Below, one piece after another: positions 11,008 to 23,276 of a stretch of 64,000 nt of DNA (position 1 is its first letter; each line of letters opens with the position of its first letter). The translations under genes were made by a program, and so were the position numbers. The notes under the pieces were generated by a model. It made no database searches and was not told where the DNA came from. It saw nothing but the letters and a program-made list of their open reading frames with translations. This DNA is from Lasiodiplodia sp. COLG20 (Eukaryota > Ascomycota > Dothideomycetes > Botryosphaeriales > Botryosphaeriaceae), in the NCBI GenBank assembly GCA_009801085.1, contig VNWV01000001.1:3224001-3288000 (forward strand), in the 5' to 3' direction.

Positions 11008-11676
11008 GATGATGCACGCAGTGTACGACAGCAATTGCAATTTGCAAACGACAACGGAACACTATTCACGACAAGGTGGAGTTTATGAGACAATGGAAGG
11101 TTACAATTTGGGTCCGTAGCATGCTTTCCCCCGCATGCAAGGGACATTTACCATTATGTCATGGCAGAATACATGCTGAGGAGACCGTCGCCGAGACCTC
11201 CTTGACTAGCGATTGTGGTATGGCTCACGCAGCAAGCTTCGATAAGCAGGTCGATAAGCGCTTGCTGCTGCCCCGCAGCCCCGCGCAAGCCCCGCAACCC
11301 CTCCTCAAGCCTCGCCGTGTCAGCACTACGGCTTGTGACCTTCGGGCCCCGCTGCAAGATGCCCGTTCGGCGATTGAGCACCGGGGACCGGTTGTCAGAT
11401 GCGTCCAAGTCGGCAACTGGCATTCTATGACCGCGGTGTGCTCAAGTAGGAACGGGGGCATGGCAAGCTCAATGGACCCTGAGTCGTTCCTGTATGATGA
11501 CGTAGTCTCCGCAACCAAAAAAGAAAAAAAGGTAAAGAAAACAGTAGGCTTTGTACAACTGCTGGATATCCTGATGAAATCGGCCGGTAGGGCGCTGAAA
11601 GCAGTACAATCGCATTCACATTCCCGTGCATTCAACATAGTATATTCACCAGTTTACTCTCCGCACGAGAGTCTAT
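11008..11676. other. Intergenic region, nothing recognised
   Basis: Upstream of the aldehyde dehydrogenase gene and downstream of the epimerase-like gene. An open frame on the plus strand here has no family features and I do not call it. Confidence 0.5.
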
Positions 11677-13013
11677 CTACAATTCCGCCTTTCCCACCTT
11701 CCCGGCCTCGTCCCGCACTGTCTCCTCAATCGCCTGCTCCAGACTCTGCTCCTTCGAGCTCCAGCCGAGTTTCTCAACCGCACGCCTGGCATCGCAGCGC
11801 GCATTCGTGCCCAGTAGGATACTTGCGTGGCCGACCAACTTGTCGGCCTCGGTGGGTGGGAGGGCATCGACGGCATCAGGCGAGTCAGCGAGGCCGAGCG
11901 CGTGCGCTGCCGCTGCGATGCGGCGGGAGATGTCTGCGAACGCCTGCGTGAGAAGGAGAGGACCCAAGTCAGCGCCACGGACGACAATGAAGATCTCTGA
12001 AGGTTCGGAAGAGCACAGGAAAAGGGGAATCTTACAAGATGCCCAACGCCAGCGAAGTACACGCCCTCCTCACCCCACAGCCCACTCTGATCGCCGCTAC
12101 CACCCACCGCCCTCTCCACCAAGCGCAGCGTGATGCCGCTCAAATCCCGCACGTGCACATGATCCCACGCGCTCAGCCCGCGGCCCACCTGCCACGCCCT
12201 GCGGCGCTCGATTGCCGTGCGCGCCAGCTCCGGGATCTGGATGCTGCGCCTGTTGCCCGGTCCGCGGCCCGCACCGAAGATGATGGGACCGACGAGCAGC
12301 GCCGTGTTCACTGTGCCGGCGTCCTGCGTCGCGACGTCGTGGATGTAGTTGTCGACGGTGCGGCTGGGGTACTTCTTGACCTGCGCCCAGATCTCGCCGC
12401 CGTCGAGGTCGTGGTAGACTTTGTCCGACGGCTCGCCGAACGTCTTGGATGCGATCTCGCCGCAGGCGAGGACGGTTGCGCCGGAGATTTGGAGCCAGTG
12501 CGCTGCGCATAGGTTGTCTGGGTTAGCATACATCGACGGTAGCGGGAGGAATCGGCAGAGATAGGGGCATGGACGCACCAGGCTTGCCGTTGCGGCTGCT
12601 GCTCGCTTTCTTCAAGCCCTGGTGGATGGATTTCACGCTGGGCAGGTGGCTCGTAGCCGCCAGGTCTGGCCTTCCTTTCAGCACGGTGGACAGCCTCGGC
12701 CACTGCGTCATTGATGCCTACTCAAAACAACATCTGCCTTGGCCGCCTCATCGGTGACGAGATCGCCATCGTCGAGGCTGCCCTGTACGATGCGGACGTT
12801 GGGGTACTCCTTCGCGAAAACGTCCGCGCTCTTCGCCGGGTCGCGCACCAGCGCCGAGATTTGGTACTCAGGATGCGCTCTGTACAGTGCGTGCAGCGCG
12901 TCGCCACCGATGTAGCCCGTGGCTCCGGTGCTGTTATTTTTGTTATTTCTGTTAGTGTACGTGCAATTGATGAATTCTACAGTGCGAACGACTTACAGGA
13001 AGATTCTTGCCAT
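11677..13013 (-). CDS. NAD(P)-binding extended-SDR / epimerase-like protein
   Basis: Five exons: 13013-12997, 12930-12722, 12665-12579, 12517-12036 and 11943-11677, giving 353 residues. The second intron (12721-12666) was placed by protein fit, reading ADVVLNLAATSH across the join. The N-terminus has the Rossmann motif TGATGYIGG at residues 7-15, split by an intron after only 17 coding bases. The rest follows fungal NAD-dependent epimerase/dehydratase proteins (extended short-chain dehydrogenases). The usual catalytic YxxxK is not obvious, so it may be an atypical or NmrA-like NADP sensor rather than a sugar epimerase. Exact role unknown. It is co-directional with the dehydrogenase genes on both sides. 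Confidence 0.82.
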
Positions 13014-13534
13014 CTTTGCTGGGTGTGCTGGGCTGCAATGGTGCTGGATAGTATTGTGAATCAGAGGAGGGGTCGTGGAGGGGCAGTTGCGCACTGCCAG
13101 CTTTTTTTGTAAGAAGACAATCGTCATACCCAAGGGACTGTGGCGCTCGACCCACCGAAGGCGGGGTGGAAGATATCGGATGAGGCAAGCTTGGACGGCA
13201 GCCAATCAGAATCGTTATCGGGTCCGCAGAGCCTCGACCGATCGAGGGTAAGATACCCAATCTATTCTCAAAGCCCGAATCTGCCTCAGGATTGCCGTGC
13301 ACTCGCTTCCTCCTCAGGAATTTCGTCAGGAAGTATATACGAATCTCTGTAGGATGAAGATTGAAACAAAGTACAGGTTTATTGACAAATCGTGCCAATG
13401 ATGGTACGTGTTGGACGTATTTTGATACTAATTTTTTTTCTCCTCTATTGCGAAGTCTTCTCAGGCCTCCTTACCAATCATTTCGTCTGAAGCTGGACCT
13501 CTAAGATGACCACCCATCCATAACTCCATCCACA
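13014..13534. other. Intergenic region, nothing recognised
   Basis: Lies between the epimerase-like gene start and the methylmalonate-semialdehyde dehydrogenase stop; promoter of the former. Confidence 0.5.
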
Positions 13535-15239
13535 TCAGCTCTGCGTCGGCATCTCAACAGCCGCCTTCGTCGCGATGGCATCAGAGCTCTTCCACAAAGC
13601 TGTCACCGTCTTCGTTTGCGTGTAGAAGTTCAGGGCCGGCTTGCCGTAGAATGTACTGATGCCGCCGCCCGCAATGCTCTTCTTGTTCCCCGTGAATGAG
13701 AACATGGGAAGCGGGACGGGCAGGGGCACGTTGATTCCTACCTGTCCGGCCTCGATCTTCTTGCGGAAGTACTCGGCCGAGGGTCCCGAGTTGGTAAAGC
13801 ATGCCACTCCGTTGCCGAAAGGGTTGGCGTTGATCAGGTCGATAGCCTCATCCAGGCTCTCGGTCTCCATGACCAGCAGCACCGGGCCGAAGATCTCTTC
13901 TGTGTAGCACTTCATGTGCGGCTTCACGCCTGCGATGACGGTCGGCGCGACGAAGTTCCCGTTCGGATACTTGGCGGGCTTGTAGTTCCGGCCATCCAGA
14001 ACCACCCGCGCACCCTCTGCCTCCGCGCTGGCGATTAGCGCCTCGATGCGGGCCTTACTCTCCGGGCTGATGACGGGACCGAGGTCGGCGCCCTCCTCGA
14101 AGCCACCGTCGACCTTGAGTGCCTTTGCACGGGCGACAAGGTCGGGCAGCCAGGCTTGCGTTTCCTTGCCTGTGAGGACGACAGTGCTCAAAGCCATGCA
14201 TCGTTGTCCGGCTGCTCCAAACGCAGCGCCGGCAATGGCATTCAAAGTGTCGTTCTTGTTGCTGTCAGGGAGGACGACCGCATGGTTCTTTGCGCCGAGG
14301 TTGGCTTGCACGCGCTTGCCATTCGCCGAGGCCCTCGTGTATATGTACTCGCCCGCCTTGTTGCCTCCAACAAAGCTGACAGCCTTGATCGCAGGCTCAT
14401 CGAGGATGAAATTAACAGCGCGGTGCGTGCCGTGAATAATGTTGACTACGCCGTCAGGGAAGCCTGCTTCCTTGGCGAGTTCGGCGAGGATAAGTGCGGC
14501 GCCCGGGTCTCGCTCTGATGGCTTGACGATGATGCAGTTGCCCGTGATCGTGGCGCCGGGGATCGACCAGAGAGGGATCATGGCTGGGAAGTCTAGTGGT
14601 AAAGTGAGTTAAGGAACCAGTTACAACTGTACAATCAAAGCACTTACTGAAGGGGCAAATTGCTGCCACAACACCGAGCGGTTCTCTGTAACTCCTTGTT
14701 TCCATATCCTTGGCCACTTCCAGCACCTCTCCGGTCATTTGTGTGGTTATACCACACGCTGTCTCGGCCACTTGCAGGCCTCGGAGGACGTCACCTCGGG
14801 CATCCGCAAATGTCTTTCCCTGTTCCAGTGTAATCGACGCCGCGAGGCGATCCCAGTTCTCGCGGATGAGCCGCACATAGTTGAACATGATCTGTTGCCG
14901 CCGGAGAATGGTCGTGTCTCTCCATGCTGGAAATGCAGCCTCGGCGCTCTTGACAGCTTCGCGGAGTTCCTCGTCGGTGCTTTCGGGAACGCGGGTAACG
15001 ACATTGTTCGTCGCCGGGTCGTGGACGTCGATCCACTTGGTGGCTTTTGAAGGCACTGCCTTGTTGTCTATGAAGTTGGTTGTCGGTGGGGGGTTTTCGA
15101 TTTTCTGATGTGTTATCGGCCATGCAGCTCTGCGCGCCACGAATGCAGAGAAGGGCCGACGATACTGGCCCGCATGTGTCCATTGCCGGCAGACTGAGAG
15201 CCGTCTGCACGCGCCGACGGAGGTTGCAATTCGGGTCAT
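13535..15239 (-). CDS. Methylmalonate-semialdehyde dehydrogenase (CoA-acylating), mitochondrial
   Basis: Two exons (15239-14648, 14592-13535; 55-bp intron) give 549 residues. The first 45 or so are Arg/Ser/Ala-rich without acidic residues, a mitochondrial presequence. Motifs: [29 protein letters not shown], and the catalytic cysteine in GAAGQRCMA near residue 329. The usual ALDH glutamate block reads [10 protein letters not shown], with no Glu; this loss is typical of the CoA-dependent MMSDH (ALDH6) family. The enzyme converts methylmalonate semialdehyde to propionyl-CoA, or malonate semialdehyde to acetyl-CoA, in valine, pyrimidine and beta-alanine breakdown. With the transaminase at 18-19.7 kb this makes a complete two-step route from beta-alanine to acetyl-CoA. 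A TATA-like box lies 55 bp upstream of the ATG. Confidence 0.95.
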
Positions 15240-15588
15240 GGTGAGTCGTAATACCGTATTGTTGGCTCTTCTCCGCCTCATAAAATCCGAGTACTTTATA
15301 TTCAAGAGGCCAAACACGCATCCAAGACTTCCTGAACGGGCAAGCCAGGCCGGGGTGGACCAAGCGCATTTCATATCAGGACCCACGCTAACCGGAAACA
15401 CGAATCGAGCACCGAACCACGCATCTGCAGCATACTGTGGGAATCAGACAAAAGTTTGTCTTCCAAGAATGCGGAAACCTTGCTATGCGGGTTTGAAAAG
15501 TGTGTTCCGGGGTAGATCAACCGGATGTAATTTGCCCTGGTGGCAAAGGTGGCAATACACGGCTGAGCATGTTGCATCGCCGAACTGC
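15240..15588. other. Intergenic region, promoter of the MMSDH gene
   Basis: Between the MMSDH start and the stop of the Zn2Cys6 gene. Apart from the TATA-like box nothing is recognised. Confidence 0.45.
15294..15302 (-). promoter_or_regulatory. TATA-like box of the MMSDH gene
   Basis: AATATAAAG on the minus strand, about 55 bp upstream of the ATG at 15239. Confidence 0.35.
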
Positions 15589-17722
15589 TCAAGCTGAAGG
15601 GCCCATTACATCGGGCCAGCTGATAGTCAAGTCATTGGCCTCACTACGCCGTCTCCAAACTTCTTCGGCAATGTTCCCCAACTCACCGCTGGCGAAGAAT
15701 ACGCTCCCTTCCTTGACGATGGACAAACATCTTCGGGCCTCTTCCTGTAGTTCTGGGGTAGCTGCTTCGCAGGCCGCGATGAATACCGACCATGACACAA
15801 GAATGGCAAAATCCTGATCGTAGAGGCCTTCCGTGGCGCATGACAGCAGGTGATCGAACGTTTTGCGGACAAACTCCTGCAATATCATGGCGTTGACGTT
15901 GTAAACGCGACGATAGAAGTATAGGAGAAGGACTTGATGCAGTGCGAGAGCCATGGGATTGCGATCTCTAGTAGCCGGCGAAGGTGACCAACTCCAGATG
16001 TTCTGCTCCAGAGTTTTGGTATGACGAGCCAAGGCGGCCGAGACTCGGCTGTCGGTGGCAGCAATACTTTCCAATCTCCTCTTGTCGTTCGCCAGAGAGA
16101 TTGTCTGTGCTAACCACGTCATTAAGGACTCTGGAACACCGTACATCTCTGGGTACATTGTTTTGTTCCATTTGCCCGTTATTTCTAGATGTATGTCGTT
16201 GTAGCCGAGTTGAGTTGGCTTCTCTTGAGAAGGGTCGAGGTCGGTATTTAAGCGGTCCTCAGTGAGACGGAATGCACGCAGAGTGGAGATGTCTTCAGAA
16301 GCTTCATAGTTCTGCCGATTTCCAATCCCTTGAGCGCTCATGGATTCAGAGCACACGCAAGTGCTTTCAGCGATGATTCGAATATGCGTGTACATGTGGT
16401 GGAGCAGACGCAACTCGAACGACTTGTGCGGCTCAGGAAGACCGCGGAGGCGTATGAGACGCTCAGCGTCATGGAGGAGAACTCGAATAGCCCGGGGCTC
16501 ATAGAAGGCCTAACGCTTCATCAGCATGCGTCACGTCAACAAGTATACACAAACAATGCACACACCGAAGCCGTTGCCATGGACAGGACAGCAAGGAGTA
16601 ACTCATTGTATTTCCCCTGACTGGGCCCAGCAACCTCAGTCATCAGAGCCTCTTTCAAGAACTTCTTTGCAATCTGCTGGTACTCCTTGCCGCTATTCAA
16701 CCAATGCAAATCACTCGAATTGCGGTTGGAGCGATGGATGCGGAAGGCAGTGGCAGCCAAGACAGCGTAAAAGACGGTGAAGCGAGCACACGAGGTGGTG
16801 TTCCACAGTGTGAGCTCGCCAAATGTTTCGACGGCACAGGGCATGAAGGACTTTTCCCACGGCGACACGCGGATACGCGATGTCGAGGTGTTGGTAGTAG
16901 CCCTACAATACCGGAGAATGAACGAAGCATCAGCGGGCAGAGCATGCTCGCGGGAGGCTCCCCCCTGAGGCATGGCCGGAGGTATTATCAACTGGTGGGG
17001 GAAAGACTCGACGGCCATGAAGCTACTGCCGTGATCAACTACCGTATCAACTGGCAGTGGCATTTCCAGCTGGGGAAACTGCTGGCTGGGGGATGGCTGT
17101 GGCATGAACAGGACTGGATCATCATGCTGTGAGGGGTAGATGTTCAAGATGTCATCGACGTCACAATCCAAGAGGGAACTGTCGACTTGGGGATCATGGG
17201 GCGGCACCTCTTCAATCACGTGATCAGAGCCGTCGGAGGTGGGCGGCGAGCCGTTCGGAGGCTGTGCTCGTGGCGGCGGCTCGAAAACCCTGAAGGCGTG
17301 GAAAGGGCCGACGGTGACGCTTGCGTCGACGCCACGACGCTCGAGGCGCTCCGACTCCAGATCCAGGTGGAGGAGCAGATCCATAGCCGGGCGGCCGCCA
17401 GTGCTCTGCTGCAGCTCGAGGCTCATCTGGCTGCGGTCGCTTTCTGGCAGATGCGTCAGTGCCGCGTAGGGGCCGAGAGGATGGGGAAGGTGTCACCGTT
17501 GAAGAGGGTGCGGCGGAACATGGCTGCAGGCTGGTCCAGCTTGTCAGAGCCATTGCTGTCAGGCATCCATAGCAGCTGGGCGGCGTAGCCCTGGCATGGC
17601 AGGTTATTGCGGCGACATGAGTTGCAGACGGGACGGGCTTCGTCGCACTTGAGGTGTCTAGCGCGGCAAGTGCCACAGCCGGTGAATGTGCGCGAGCGGG
17701 GAACGGGAGTTCGTTGGGCCAT
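15589..17722 (-). CDS. Zn(II)2Cys6 transcription factor with fungal-specific regulatory domain
   Basis: Three exons (17722-17497, 17443-16566, 16509-15589; introns 53 and 56 bp) give 674 residues. The N-terminal zinc cluster has Cys16, 19, 26, 33, 36 and 43 (C-x2-C-x6-C-x6-C-x2-C-x6-C), preceded by an Arg/Pro segment and followed by CQGY, the pattern common in regulators of the fungal_trans_2 (DUF3468) type. A Pro/Gln-rich middle (about residues 130-200) is probably a linker or activation segment. The helical C-terminal half is the regulatory domain. It is nuclear and would bind CGG-type sites. It is divergent from the transaminase gene across a 267-bp spacer and flanked by MMSDH and a permease, so it is the natural candidate for pathway-specific regulator of this catabolic block. 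That assignment is inference. Confidence 0.93.
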
Positions 17723-17989
17723 GTGATTAGCCGGAGCGTTGCATCGGGGCAGAGGGCGGTGGTGTCAGAACGAGGATGAAATGAAAAGGGCAGGAAGGCA
17801 GATAAATGTGTGGTTGATGGTTGAGGAAGGCGTCGCCGGAGCTGTGGCGGGGCAGCGCGCAGGGGGTCCCCTGCCTGAGGCGCCGAGCCTGGCCCGCCGC
17901 CCTGGACCCTTACCCGGCGATTATATCGACTATAATACACCAATTGATTGCAAGCTGCAGCGAGAGCACATCCCAGTTCTGTTCCTTTC
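17723..17989. promoter_or_regulatory. Shared divergent promoter (Zn2Cys6 factor / transaminase)
   Basis: A 267-bp gap separates the two ATGs. It contains CGG/CCG triplets (for example around 17914-17920) and TATA-like AT-rich sequence (TTATATCGACTATAATA, 17921-17937) about 55-70 bp before the transaminase ATG. Binding sites are not resolvable by eye. Confidence 0.5.
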
Positions 17990-19676
17990 ATGAAGACCAT
18001 GCTAGCCTCAAAGTTTGCTGCACGCCGCTCGCTATGCGTTGCGGCGCGGCGAAATGCCTCGAGCGCGAGTGCGGCCTTGTTTGACCGCGAGCCTGCGGCG
18101 CCGCGGATGCGCACCACTTCACTCCCTGGCCCGGAAGCTCAGGCTGCCGTCAGCCAGCTCGACCGCGTCTTCGACACGCGCAGCTTGAACATGCTTGTCG
18201 ACTACGATCAGTGCTGCGGCAACTAGTACTCACCTCACCCACCACCGCCCTTCCGGGCATTGCTGACCAGCGGCAGCCTCGCCGATGTGGACGGAAATGT
18301 CTTCCTGGACGTGTACGTCGATGCTACTTCACAGTGAGCTTTCCCTTTGCTGACACTTCTCAAGTTTCTCGCAGATCGCCTCCATCCCCATCGGCTACAA
18401 TAACCCTGCTCTCGCTCGCACCGCCTCCTCTCCCGCCATGGTCAGCGCCCTCATCAACCGGCCAGCGCTTGGCAATTTCCCCTCCCGTGACTGGGCCCAG
18501 ATTCTCTCCACTGGGCTCTTGCGCGCCGCACCGCAGGGCCTGGATCAAGTCTTTACCGCAATGGCCGGCTCCGATGCAAACGAAACAGCATACAAGGCCG
18601 CCTTCATGTGGCGCCGTGCACAAGAGCGTGGCTCGGCTGACTTCACCGACGCTGAGCTGAGCTCCGTCATGCTGAATCAAGCCCCTGGCTCGCCGAACTA
18701 CTCGATACTGTCCTTCAGCTCTGGCTTCCACGGCCGCTTGTTCGGCAGTCTGTCGACGACACGGAGCAAGGCGATACACAAGCTGGATATTCCTGCCTTT
18801 GACTGGCCTGTCGCCCCCTTCCCGAAGCTGCGCTACCCCCTCGAAGCGCATCAGGCGGAGAATGAGGCAGAGGAGCACAGGTGCCTGCGTGAAACGGAGA
18901 AGATCATCGATCAGTTCCGCAATCCTGTCGCGGCAGTGGTCGTTGAGCCCATCCAATCCGAGGGCGGAGATAACCACGCAAGCCCATCTTTCTTCCGTGG
19001 CTTGCGAGAGTTGACGAAGCGCAAGGGCATCTTGATGATTGTTGACGAGGTTCAGACTGGTGTGGGTGCGACTGGGAAGTTCTGGGCTCACGAGGTGAGA
19101 AGACAGGCACTGGCTTCGTGGCATTTGACTTACGAGTGAAACATAGCACTGGGGTCTCTCAACCCCACCGGATATGGTCACCTTCTCCAAGAAGGCCCAA
19201 GCTGCAGGCTTCTACTATGGCGATGCCACTTTGAGGCCGAACAAGCCATACAGACAGTTCAACACTTGGATGGGAGATCCCGCGCGGGCGCTGATCTTCC
19301 GTACCATTCTGGAAGAAATTGAACGGCTTCGCTTGGTGGACAACACTGCTTCTGTGGGTGGTTATCTTTATAGCCGTCTCGAAAGCCTTTCTCGCCAATT
19401 CCCCGATGAGATTCAGAATCTGCGCGGCAAAGACCGTGGCACCTTCATTGCTTGGGACAGCCCGCGCAGGGACGCGATTATCAAGACCGCTAAGTCAAAG
19501 GGGGTCAATATTGGAGGCAGTGGCGAGAGAACCATTAGATTGAGACCCATGCTTATCTTTCAGAAGCACCACGGTAAGTTCATGTTGATATGTTCGTTCA
19601 GGGGTTAACACTAACACTCTTTTCCGCAGCCGACATCCTGCTCGATACACTCGAGCAAATATTTAAAAGCGCCTGA
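17990..19676 (+). CDS. 4-aminobutyrate / beta-alanine aminotransferase (class III, PLP)
   Basis: Five exons (17990-18225, 18277-18312, 18365-19094, 19147-19573, 19630-19676; introns 51-56 bp) give 491 residues. The second exon is only 36 bp; its sites were chosen because the join then reads [18 protein letters not shown] and [13 protein letters not shown], as in fungal GABA transaminases. An Ala/Arg/Ser-rich N-terminus suggests mitochondrial import. The PLP-binding aspartate lies in [10 protein letters not shown] and the Schiff-base lysine in TFSKKAQ. The enzyme moves the amino group of GABA or beta-alanine to 2-oxoglutarate, making succinate or malonate semialdehyde. With a CoA-acylating MMSDH close by, beta-alanine is the more tempting substrate, but sequence alone does not separate the two. 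Confidence 0.95.
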
Positions 19677-20442
19677 TACCGAAATCACGTAGACAGCCTT
19701 GACTGATGATCAGAAGGCGCCGTAGTGATGAAAAGTTTTCTCTGAGACATTCATGTGGTTGTTCCCGTCCGTGCAGAGCAACGTTGCCTATCTTAAACCG
19801 CTCAGCGCCGCCACTGTCCTCCAGATAACCAATCGCATTATGTACCGTATCTTGCCACATCCGGCCCAACGCGCAAATATTACTGGGGCTGATCCCGTAT
19901 CTGCATATCTATCTACCCACATCTGGTAAGAGCAGGTGCTTGGCAGGTCAGTGACATAAGTTTGCATTCCGTATCACTGGCCAGCTATCTTGGCCGGCAG
20001 CCTGATTTCCCGCCCATGATACTGTATCTTATCTAGCTCCAATCCATCAGCCGATACCCCGCATACGCCACGGCGGTCACCAACCTGCTTTGGCCAGAAA
20101 AGTAGGCTACCCCGGACGCGCGTAACGTTCTCCACGGATAGGCTATCGGCTACCTGCGACGTCACGTTTGCCGACGAGCCTAGCCCCAGCCACCATCGAC
20201 CTGCTGGAAGAGTTTGACCGTTGATAAATACCCATTCTCACAGCGGTCAGGAGACATCAGACGTTCTGCATGCCTTTCCCTTACGAACACGACGCTGCCG
20301 TCCCCATCCGCTAGCCGCGTTTTCATTTTGAGAAGTCGCTACTCGATTTGTTCACCTTCCCCACCGGCCACTGCACGAAATCGTGCCAGACGAAACCCCT
20401 TCATCCTCTATCGAAAACGGGTCCACCACAACGACAGTCAAC
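19677..20442. other. Intergenic region, promoter of the permease gene
   Basis: No supported gene. The permease frame is open upstream to about 20383 but has no ATG before 20443. Confidence 0.5.
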
Positions 20443-22086
20443 ATGGGCGAGAAGTCTGAGTTTGGTCCCGATCTCGAGAATCCAATCCACCCCGTCACTT
20501 CCAACGCGTTAGGCCAATGTGAAGCTGTCGACATTGAGCATGATACAACCCAGCGTGGCCTCAAGTCCCGCCATGCGCAGATGATCGCGCTTGGTGGTAC
20601 GATTGGCACCGGTCTCTTTGTGGGCTCAGGGCAGGGACTGAACATGGGTGGACCAATCTTTCTGGTTCTCTCGTACCTGATCCTCACCGTGCTCGTCTAC
20701 GGAATCGTCACATGCACGACCGAGATGAGCTCGTATCTGCCAGTCCCTGGTTCATCAGTCTCTTATTACGCCAACCGCTTTCTGTCCCCGAGCTTGGGTT
20801 TTGCCCTGGGATGGATCTACTGGTACGTCTTTTCCATCACCGTACCGGCTGAAATCACCGCTGGGGCCCTCGTCATCGAGTACTGGAACCCGCCCGTCCA
20901 CCAGGCGGTCTGGATCACTCTGCTCATGGTCGTCATCGTCGGGCTCAACTGCATGCCCGTCAAGATATACGGCGAGACCGAGTTCTGGTTCGCATCTCTG
21001 AAAGTCATTGGCATTATGGGCCTCCTGGTTATGGCCGTTGTCCTGATCCTCGGCGGAGGCCCCAACCACGACCGCCTTGGCTTCCGCTATTGGATTACCC
21101 CGGGACCCTTCAACGAATATATCGTTACAGGTGATAGCGGGCGCTTCGTCGCCTTTATCAGCGTTCTCACCTTCTCGTACTTCGCCTTTGCCTTCTCCCC
21201 CGAGCTCCTCGTCGTCACGGGCGGCGAGATGCAGTCGCCCCGCTACAATCTTCCCATCGCCGGTCGCCGCTACTTCTACCGTTTGATCATCTTCTACATC
21301 CTCGGCGCCTTCGCTATCAGCTTAATCGTCTCGAGCAAAGATGAGGCTTTGCTAGGCGGTGGCAAGGGCGCCGGCACCTCCCCCTGGGCCATCGCGGCCA
21401 AGAACGCCGGCATCACCGGCCTTGATTCGGTCATCAACGCCATCATCCTAACATCCGCCTGGTCTGCGGGCAACTCATACCTGTTCCTCGCGAGCCGCGC
21501 TCTGTACTCGATGTCGCTGACGGGCAAAGCACCGCGGATTTTCAGCAAGTGCACCGCATCGGGCGTCCCGTATAACGCTCTAGCAGGCACGACGGTTTTC
21601 TCGTTGTTATCGTACTTGAATTGCTCTAGCAGCGCCGCGACGGTGTTCAACTGGTTTGTCAACCTGATCAACACCGGCGGGTATATCAGCTGGATCAGCA
21701 TCTGTGTCATCTACGTCCGCTTCCGCAAAGCGACCGAAGTGCAGCAGATTGTCGACCTTCCGTTCAGATCCGTGCTGCAGCCTGTTATGGCGTATGTTTG
21801 TGGCTTCATGTTCACGCTTCTGCTGCTGCTGAGCGGCCTCAAGAACTTTGTCGGTGGTAACTGGAACACGTCGAGTTTCATCACCTCCTATGTCGGTATT
21901 GCCATCTTTGCAGCGCTGTACTTTGGCCACAAGTTTCTCTTCGGTCGCAATGACCCATGGGCGATTCCAGCAGAGAGGGTCGATTTGATATCGGGGTTGG
22001 ACGCGGTGCTGGCGGCGGAGAGGCCGCCGGTGAAGGAGGAGGGGAAGAGGTCCCCTCTAAGAAAGCTCAAAGTCATATTCGGATAG
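20443..22086 (+). CDS. Amino-acid permease (APC superfamily, YAT type)
   Basis: Intronless, 547 residues, first ATG at 20443. After a hydrophilic N-terminus of about 45 residues come about 12 membrane helices. The fungal amino-acid permease signature is clear: LKSRHAQMIALGGTIGTGLF followed by VGSGQGL, and in helix 3 a TTEMSSYLPVPGS block. The C-terminus is short and charged, likely cytosolic. Members import amino acids (general, proline, basic or GABA) by proton symport at the plasma membrane; the range here cannot be told. Its place between the transaminase and the D-amino-acid oxidase suggests uptake of a substrate for one of them. Confidence 0.93.
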   Translation: MGEKSEFGPDLENPIHPVTSNALGQCEAVDIEHDTTQRGLKSRHAQMIALGGTIGTGLFVGSGQGLNMGGPIFLVLSYLILTVLVYGIVTCTTEMSSYLPVPGSSVSYYANRFLSPSLGFALGWIYWYVFSITVPAEITAGALVIEYWNPPVHQAVWITLLMVVIVGLNCMPVKIYGETEFWFASLKVIGIMGLLVMAVVLILGGGPNHDRLGFRYWITPGPFNEYIVTGDSGRFVAFISVLTFSYFAFAFSPELLVVTGGEMQSPRYNLPIAGRRYFYRLIIFYILGAFAISLIVSSKDEALLGGGKGAGTSPWAIAAKNAGITGLDSVINAIILTSAWSAGNSYLFLASRALYSMSLTGKAPRIFSKCTASGVPYNALAGTTVFSLLSYLNCSSSAATVFNWFVNLINTGGYISWISICVIYVRFRKATEVQQIVDLPFRSVLQPVMAYVCGFMFTLLLLLSGLKNFVGGNWNTSSFITSYVGIAIFAALYFGHKFLFGRNDPWAIPAERVDLISGLDAVLAAERPPVKEEGKRSPLRKLKVIFG

Positions 22087-23276
22087 CCCGTATGTTGTGC
22101 ATATATTTTAGCTTGCAAAGAAATGCATCTATCGTTCGTTCGTACTGGTTTGTGCCCGTGTTTTGTTCACTTGAGTAGTCTCCACCCAAAGCCAATTCGT
22201 CCATTTGTTTTCCTCTCGCTTCATCTAAATATGCCTAAGCAGCAGTCCAGCTAGCTGGAAAATCCTTCGAGACAATGAATCAAGAGCACGTTCTCCTGCC
22301 CTTCTGGTTTATCCGTTGGGTCTTGAGGAGGCAGAAGCAGCCACTCAATGCCCCCGCAGGACCCCGAGCAGCTTAGCACCATCTCAAACCTCAGATTCAG
22401 CCTTCTGTTGGTCTATCTGGGATACCCTCTTCATTTTTATAGTCCTGATCACTATCTTTATCGGTATTGTGACGGTTGAATTGTATGAATAGACGGCGAA
22501 AGGCGCAATTGCAAGGTTTTTTTTAATGATTCTTCCTGTTGTTACGACGGTCAGCTTCGATGCTCCTCAATGTATATGAGATGAAGAGAGAGTACCAGAA
22601 AAAGGCTTGCGGGAGTCAGTTCGAAGCAGCGAAAGCTAGAAATAACAAAGTGAGAAATAGTAAAGCATGGGTCTGCACCTCGCTTCAACTTTTTCTATTT
22701 TCGTTTTCTTTCGGCACTTGGATCAGGTCACCGGAGGCTAATTACCAATGCGTCCGAGTTCCGACAGATTCAGCTCTATAAGTGTTTGATTTAGTTAGTC
22801 TGTACGGTTTTCGGAATTCACACGTGCCTCGTGATGCATGAGAATATCCTTCTCATTCGGCCACTGCAGTATACCGAACCAGCTACTTCAGAAAATGCAG
22901 CTTCCTTTGGCTTCCCCACATTTTGGGTAGTATCCTATTATCATAGCTGATTGTTATGTTAAGTGGGAAAGAAATCTATCGTTACATCGAGCGCTCTTTG
23001 TGGAAAGCCTCGCCGAGACTTTACTAAGCACTGATTGGGCTCGGTAGTTCGAAACCCCACGCGAGCCTCTGACTTCTCCGTGGGACTCGGCTTCGGTCGC
23101 ACGTTCCGAGATCTGGATAAGTGGGGAACTTTTTATCTGGCTGATAGTGTTTGCTTTCGCAGCGTATGTGTTCAGTCGCCTTTCCCCAGCCTTACGCCTG
23201 TGTTCATGTCCACGCGTATACCCTCGATTTGCCTTCAAAGTATACCTTTTCAACATTATACAAGCTGAATTAGATA
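22087..23276. other. Intergenic region, nothing recognised
   Basis: About 1.2 kb between the permease and the D-amino-acid oxidase gene. No coding or RNA feature that I can support. Confidence 0.5.

Noticed and set aside
12666..12721. Alternative 47-bp intron (acceptor GAAAG) in the epimerase-like gene
   Set aside because: No room for a branch point and the joined protein fits the family less well than the 56-bp choice.
18360..19190. Long minus-strand open frame across the transaminase gene
   Set aside because: Antisense shadow of a well-supported, spliced transaminase; no family features and it runs through its introns.
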